50,252 nucleotides of DNA, taken from positions 1 through 50,252 of the forward strand of contig CALWXH010000006.1 of the NCBI GenBank assembly GCA_944385465.1, in the 5' to 3' direction. Source of the stretch: an uncultured Oscillospiraceae bacterium. GTDB taxonomy: Bacteria; Bacillota; Clostridia; Oscillospirales; Oscillospiraceae. Shown piece by piece: positions 48,157 through 50,252 of the stretch; positions within the stretch are counted from its first letter, which is position 1; every line of letters begins with the position of its first letter. The translations under genes were made by a program, and so were the position numbers. The notes beneath the pieces were generated by a model that did no database searches, was not told the DNA's origin, and worked only from the letters and a program-made list of their open reading frames with translations.

Positions 48157-49467
48157 ATGTGGGCAGAGGAAAGCGTATTCTATCAGATTTACCCCCTGGG
48201 CCTGTGCGGCGCGCCCTGGGTCAACGACGGCGTCCAGACCCACCGCATTCTGGAGCTTGGCAGCTGGGCCGGCCACATCCAAAAATTAGGGGCCAACGCG
48301 GTATATCTCTCCCCCCTCTTTGACAGCGACAGCCACGGCTACGACACCCGGGACTACCGCCGGGTGGATCCACGGCTGGGCACCAACGAGGATCTGGCCC
48401 AGGTGTGCAAAACCTTCCACGACCACGGCATCCGGGTGGTGCTGGACGGGGTGTTCAACCACGTGGGCCGGGGCTTCTGGGCCTTCCGGGACGTACAGGA
48501 GAAAAAGTGGGACTCCCTCTACAAGGACTGGTTCCACATCGATTTCGGGGGCAACTCCAACTACAACGACGGCTTCTGGTACGAGGGCTGGGAGGGCCAC
48601 TACGAGCTGGTGAAGCTCAACCTGCAAAATCCCGCCGTGGCGGACTACCTGCTGGACTGTGTCAAGTTCTGGGCAGATACCTTTGACATCGACGGGCTGC
48701 GGCTGGACGTGGCCTACTGCCTGGACCGGGGCTTCCTGGCCCGGCTGCGGCAGTTCACCCAGGCCCTCAAGCCCGACTTCTTCCTGGTGGGGGAGACCCT
48801 CCACGGGGACTACAACCAGTGGGTCAACGACCAGATGTGCCACAGCTGTACCAATTATGAGTGCTACAAGGGGCTGTACTCCAGCCTCAACTCCATGAAC
48901 CTCTTTGAGATCGGCCACAGCCTGCGCCGGCAGTTCGGCGCCGAGCCCTGGTGCCTCTACCGGGGCAAGCACCTGCTGTCCTTTGTGGACAACCATGATG
49001 TCACCCGGGCCGCCAGCATCCTCACCAATCCCAAGCACCTGCCGGTGCTGTACGGCCTGCTCTTCGGCATGCCGGGCATCCCCTGCCTCTACTACGGCAG
49101 CGAGTGGGGCGTCCGGGGGGAAAAGTCCCAGGGGGACCAGGCCCTGCGCCCCGCCTTTGCGGCGCCGGAGTGGAACGAGCTCACCGATATCCTCTCCGCC
49201 ATGGCCAAGGCCCGCCGGAGCAGCCCCGCCCTGTGTCAAGGCGACTACAAGGAGGTGCTGCTCACCAACCGGCAGTATATCTTCCAGCGGCAGGTGGAGG
49301 GCGAGCGGGTGCTGGTGGCGGTGAACGCCGACGAGGCCCCCTTCACCGCCCATTTCGACGCCGGCTGCGGCCTGGCCACCGACCTGATCACCGGCGAAGT
49401 CCACGACTTCGGGGGCGGCAGCGTGCTGGAACCCTACAGCGTGGCCTTCTGGAAGTGTGAGAGATAA
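48157..49467 (+). CDS. GH13 alpha-glycosidase (maltodextrin/cyclomaltodextrin hydrolase-like)
   Basis: The 436-residue cytoplasmic GH13 enzyme has the conserved regions DGVFNHVG, GLRLDVA with nucleophile Asp184, VGETLHG with acid/base Glu213 and FVDNHD with Asp281. The (beta/alpha)8 barrel starts directly at YQIYPLG with no N-terminal domain. AAGGAG precedes ATG 48157. It likely splits short alpha-glucans and may complement the maltodextrin operon at 30892-36710. Confidence 0.93.
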   Translation: MWAEESVFYQIYPLGLCGAPWVNDGVQTHRILELGSWAGHIQKLGANAVYLSPLFDSDSHGYDTRDYRRVDPRLGTNEDLAQVCKTFHDHGIRVVLDGVFNHVGRGFWAFRDVQEKKWDSLYKDWFHIDFGGNSNYNDGFWYEGWEGHYELVKLNLQNPAVADYLLDCVKFWADTFDIDGLRLDVAYCLDRGFLARLRQFTQALKPDFFLVGETLHGDYNQWVNDQMCHSCTNYECYKGLYSSLNSMNLFEIGHSLRRQFGAEPWCLYRGKHLLSFVDNHDVTRAASILTNPKHLPVLYGLLFGMPGIPCLYYGSEWGVRGEKSQGDQALRPAFAAPEWNELTDILSAMAKARRSSPALCQGDYKEVLLTNRQYIFQRQVEGERVLVAVNADEAPFTAHFDAGCGLATDLITGEVHDFGGGSVLEPYSVAFWKCER

Positions 49468-49494
49468 CGCCCTACCCGTATAAAAGGCAGAATA

Positions 49495-49528
49495 ACAGGG
49501 CCGCCCGATGGGCGGCCCTGTTGTTTTT
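49495..49528. terminator. Bidirectional terminator between GH13 and enolase genes
   Basis: ACAGGGCCGCCC pairs with GGGCGGCCCTGT around GAT, followed by TGTTTTTTA on the plus strand. On the minus strand the hairpin is followed by a T-containing stretch. Confidence 0.9.
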
Positions 49529-49536
49529 TACAAAAC

Positions 49537-50252
<716 letters not shown>

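Overview
The window looks like chromosome of a high-GC, strictly anaerobic clostridium, most likely Oscillospiraceae (Flavonifractor/Lawsonibacter/Intestinimonas-like). The reasons are the strong GC bias at third codon positions, purine-rich Shine-Dalgarno sites, tungsten and corrinoid enzymes, reverse rubrerythrin with PerR, three SLH repeats, a FeoA-FeoA-FeoB iron operon and a type I-C-like CRISPR array. No tRNA or rRNA gene was seen.

Layout. 1-403: the leader-distal end of a CRISPR array; its cas genes would lie to the left, outside the window. 446-13694: a tungsten/molybdopterin locus. It holds an E1-like ThiF/HesA protein, MoeA, a MoeA fused to a substrate-binding domain, a GlpA/GlpB-like flavoprotein pair, a TupABC-type tungstate importer, a tungsten aldehyde:ferredoxin oxidoreductase (AOR) with a MoaD-like protein and a four-cluster ferredoxin, and an iron alcohol dehydrogenase. 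13809-25272: a corrinoid methyl-transfer locus. It holds two LysR regulators, three UroD/MtaA-family methyltransferases, two corrinoid proteins, a CobW GTPase with a His-rich partner, a RamA-like corrinoid activase and a DUF2284 protein. In its middle sits a cobalamin-riboswitch-controlled B12 uptake pair (DUF4430 plus an ECF S component). 25552-27585: an SLH-anchored surface protein. 27651-30678: polyphosphate kinase and exopolyphosphatase. 30892-36710: a LacI-regulated alpha-glucan import operon ending in MalQ. 36999-41768: a GH25 lysozyme, the feo iron operon and a divergent DtxR-type regulator. 41861-46168: an acetyltransferase, asparaginase, a thioredoxin-reductase-like flavoprotein, a P-loop protein, PerR and reverse rubrerythrin. 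46304-end: a beta-CASP nuclease, a GH13 glycosidase and the C-terminal part of enolase.

How the genes may work together. Tungstate is imported, inserted into pterin by the MoeA proteins and used by the AOR. The AOR passes electrons to the four-cluster ferredoxin while the alcohol dehydrogenase handles the aldehyde/alcohol couple. Immediately next to it, methyl groups are moved from an unknown donor to corrinoid proteins, which RamA keeps active and which the B12 importer supplies. A reasonable but untested reading is a dedicated pathway for methylated or methoxylated (possibly aromatic-aldehyde) substrates.

Most unusual points: the tungstate-binding protein appears circularly permuted; near-identical inverted corrinoid-gene arms flank the B12 module; direct copies of a dispersed repeat bracket feoB; and a CobW/His-rich pair sits among presumably zinc-dependent methyltransferases.
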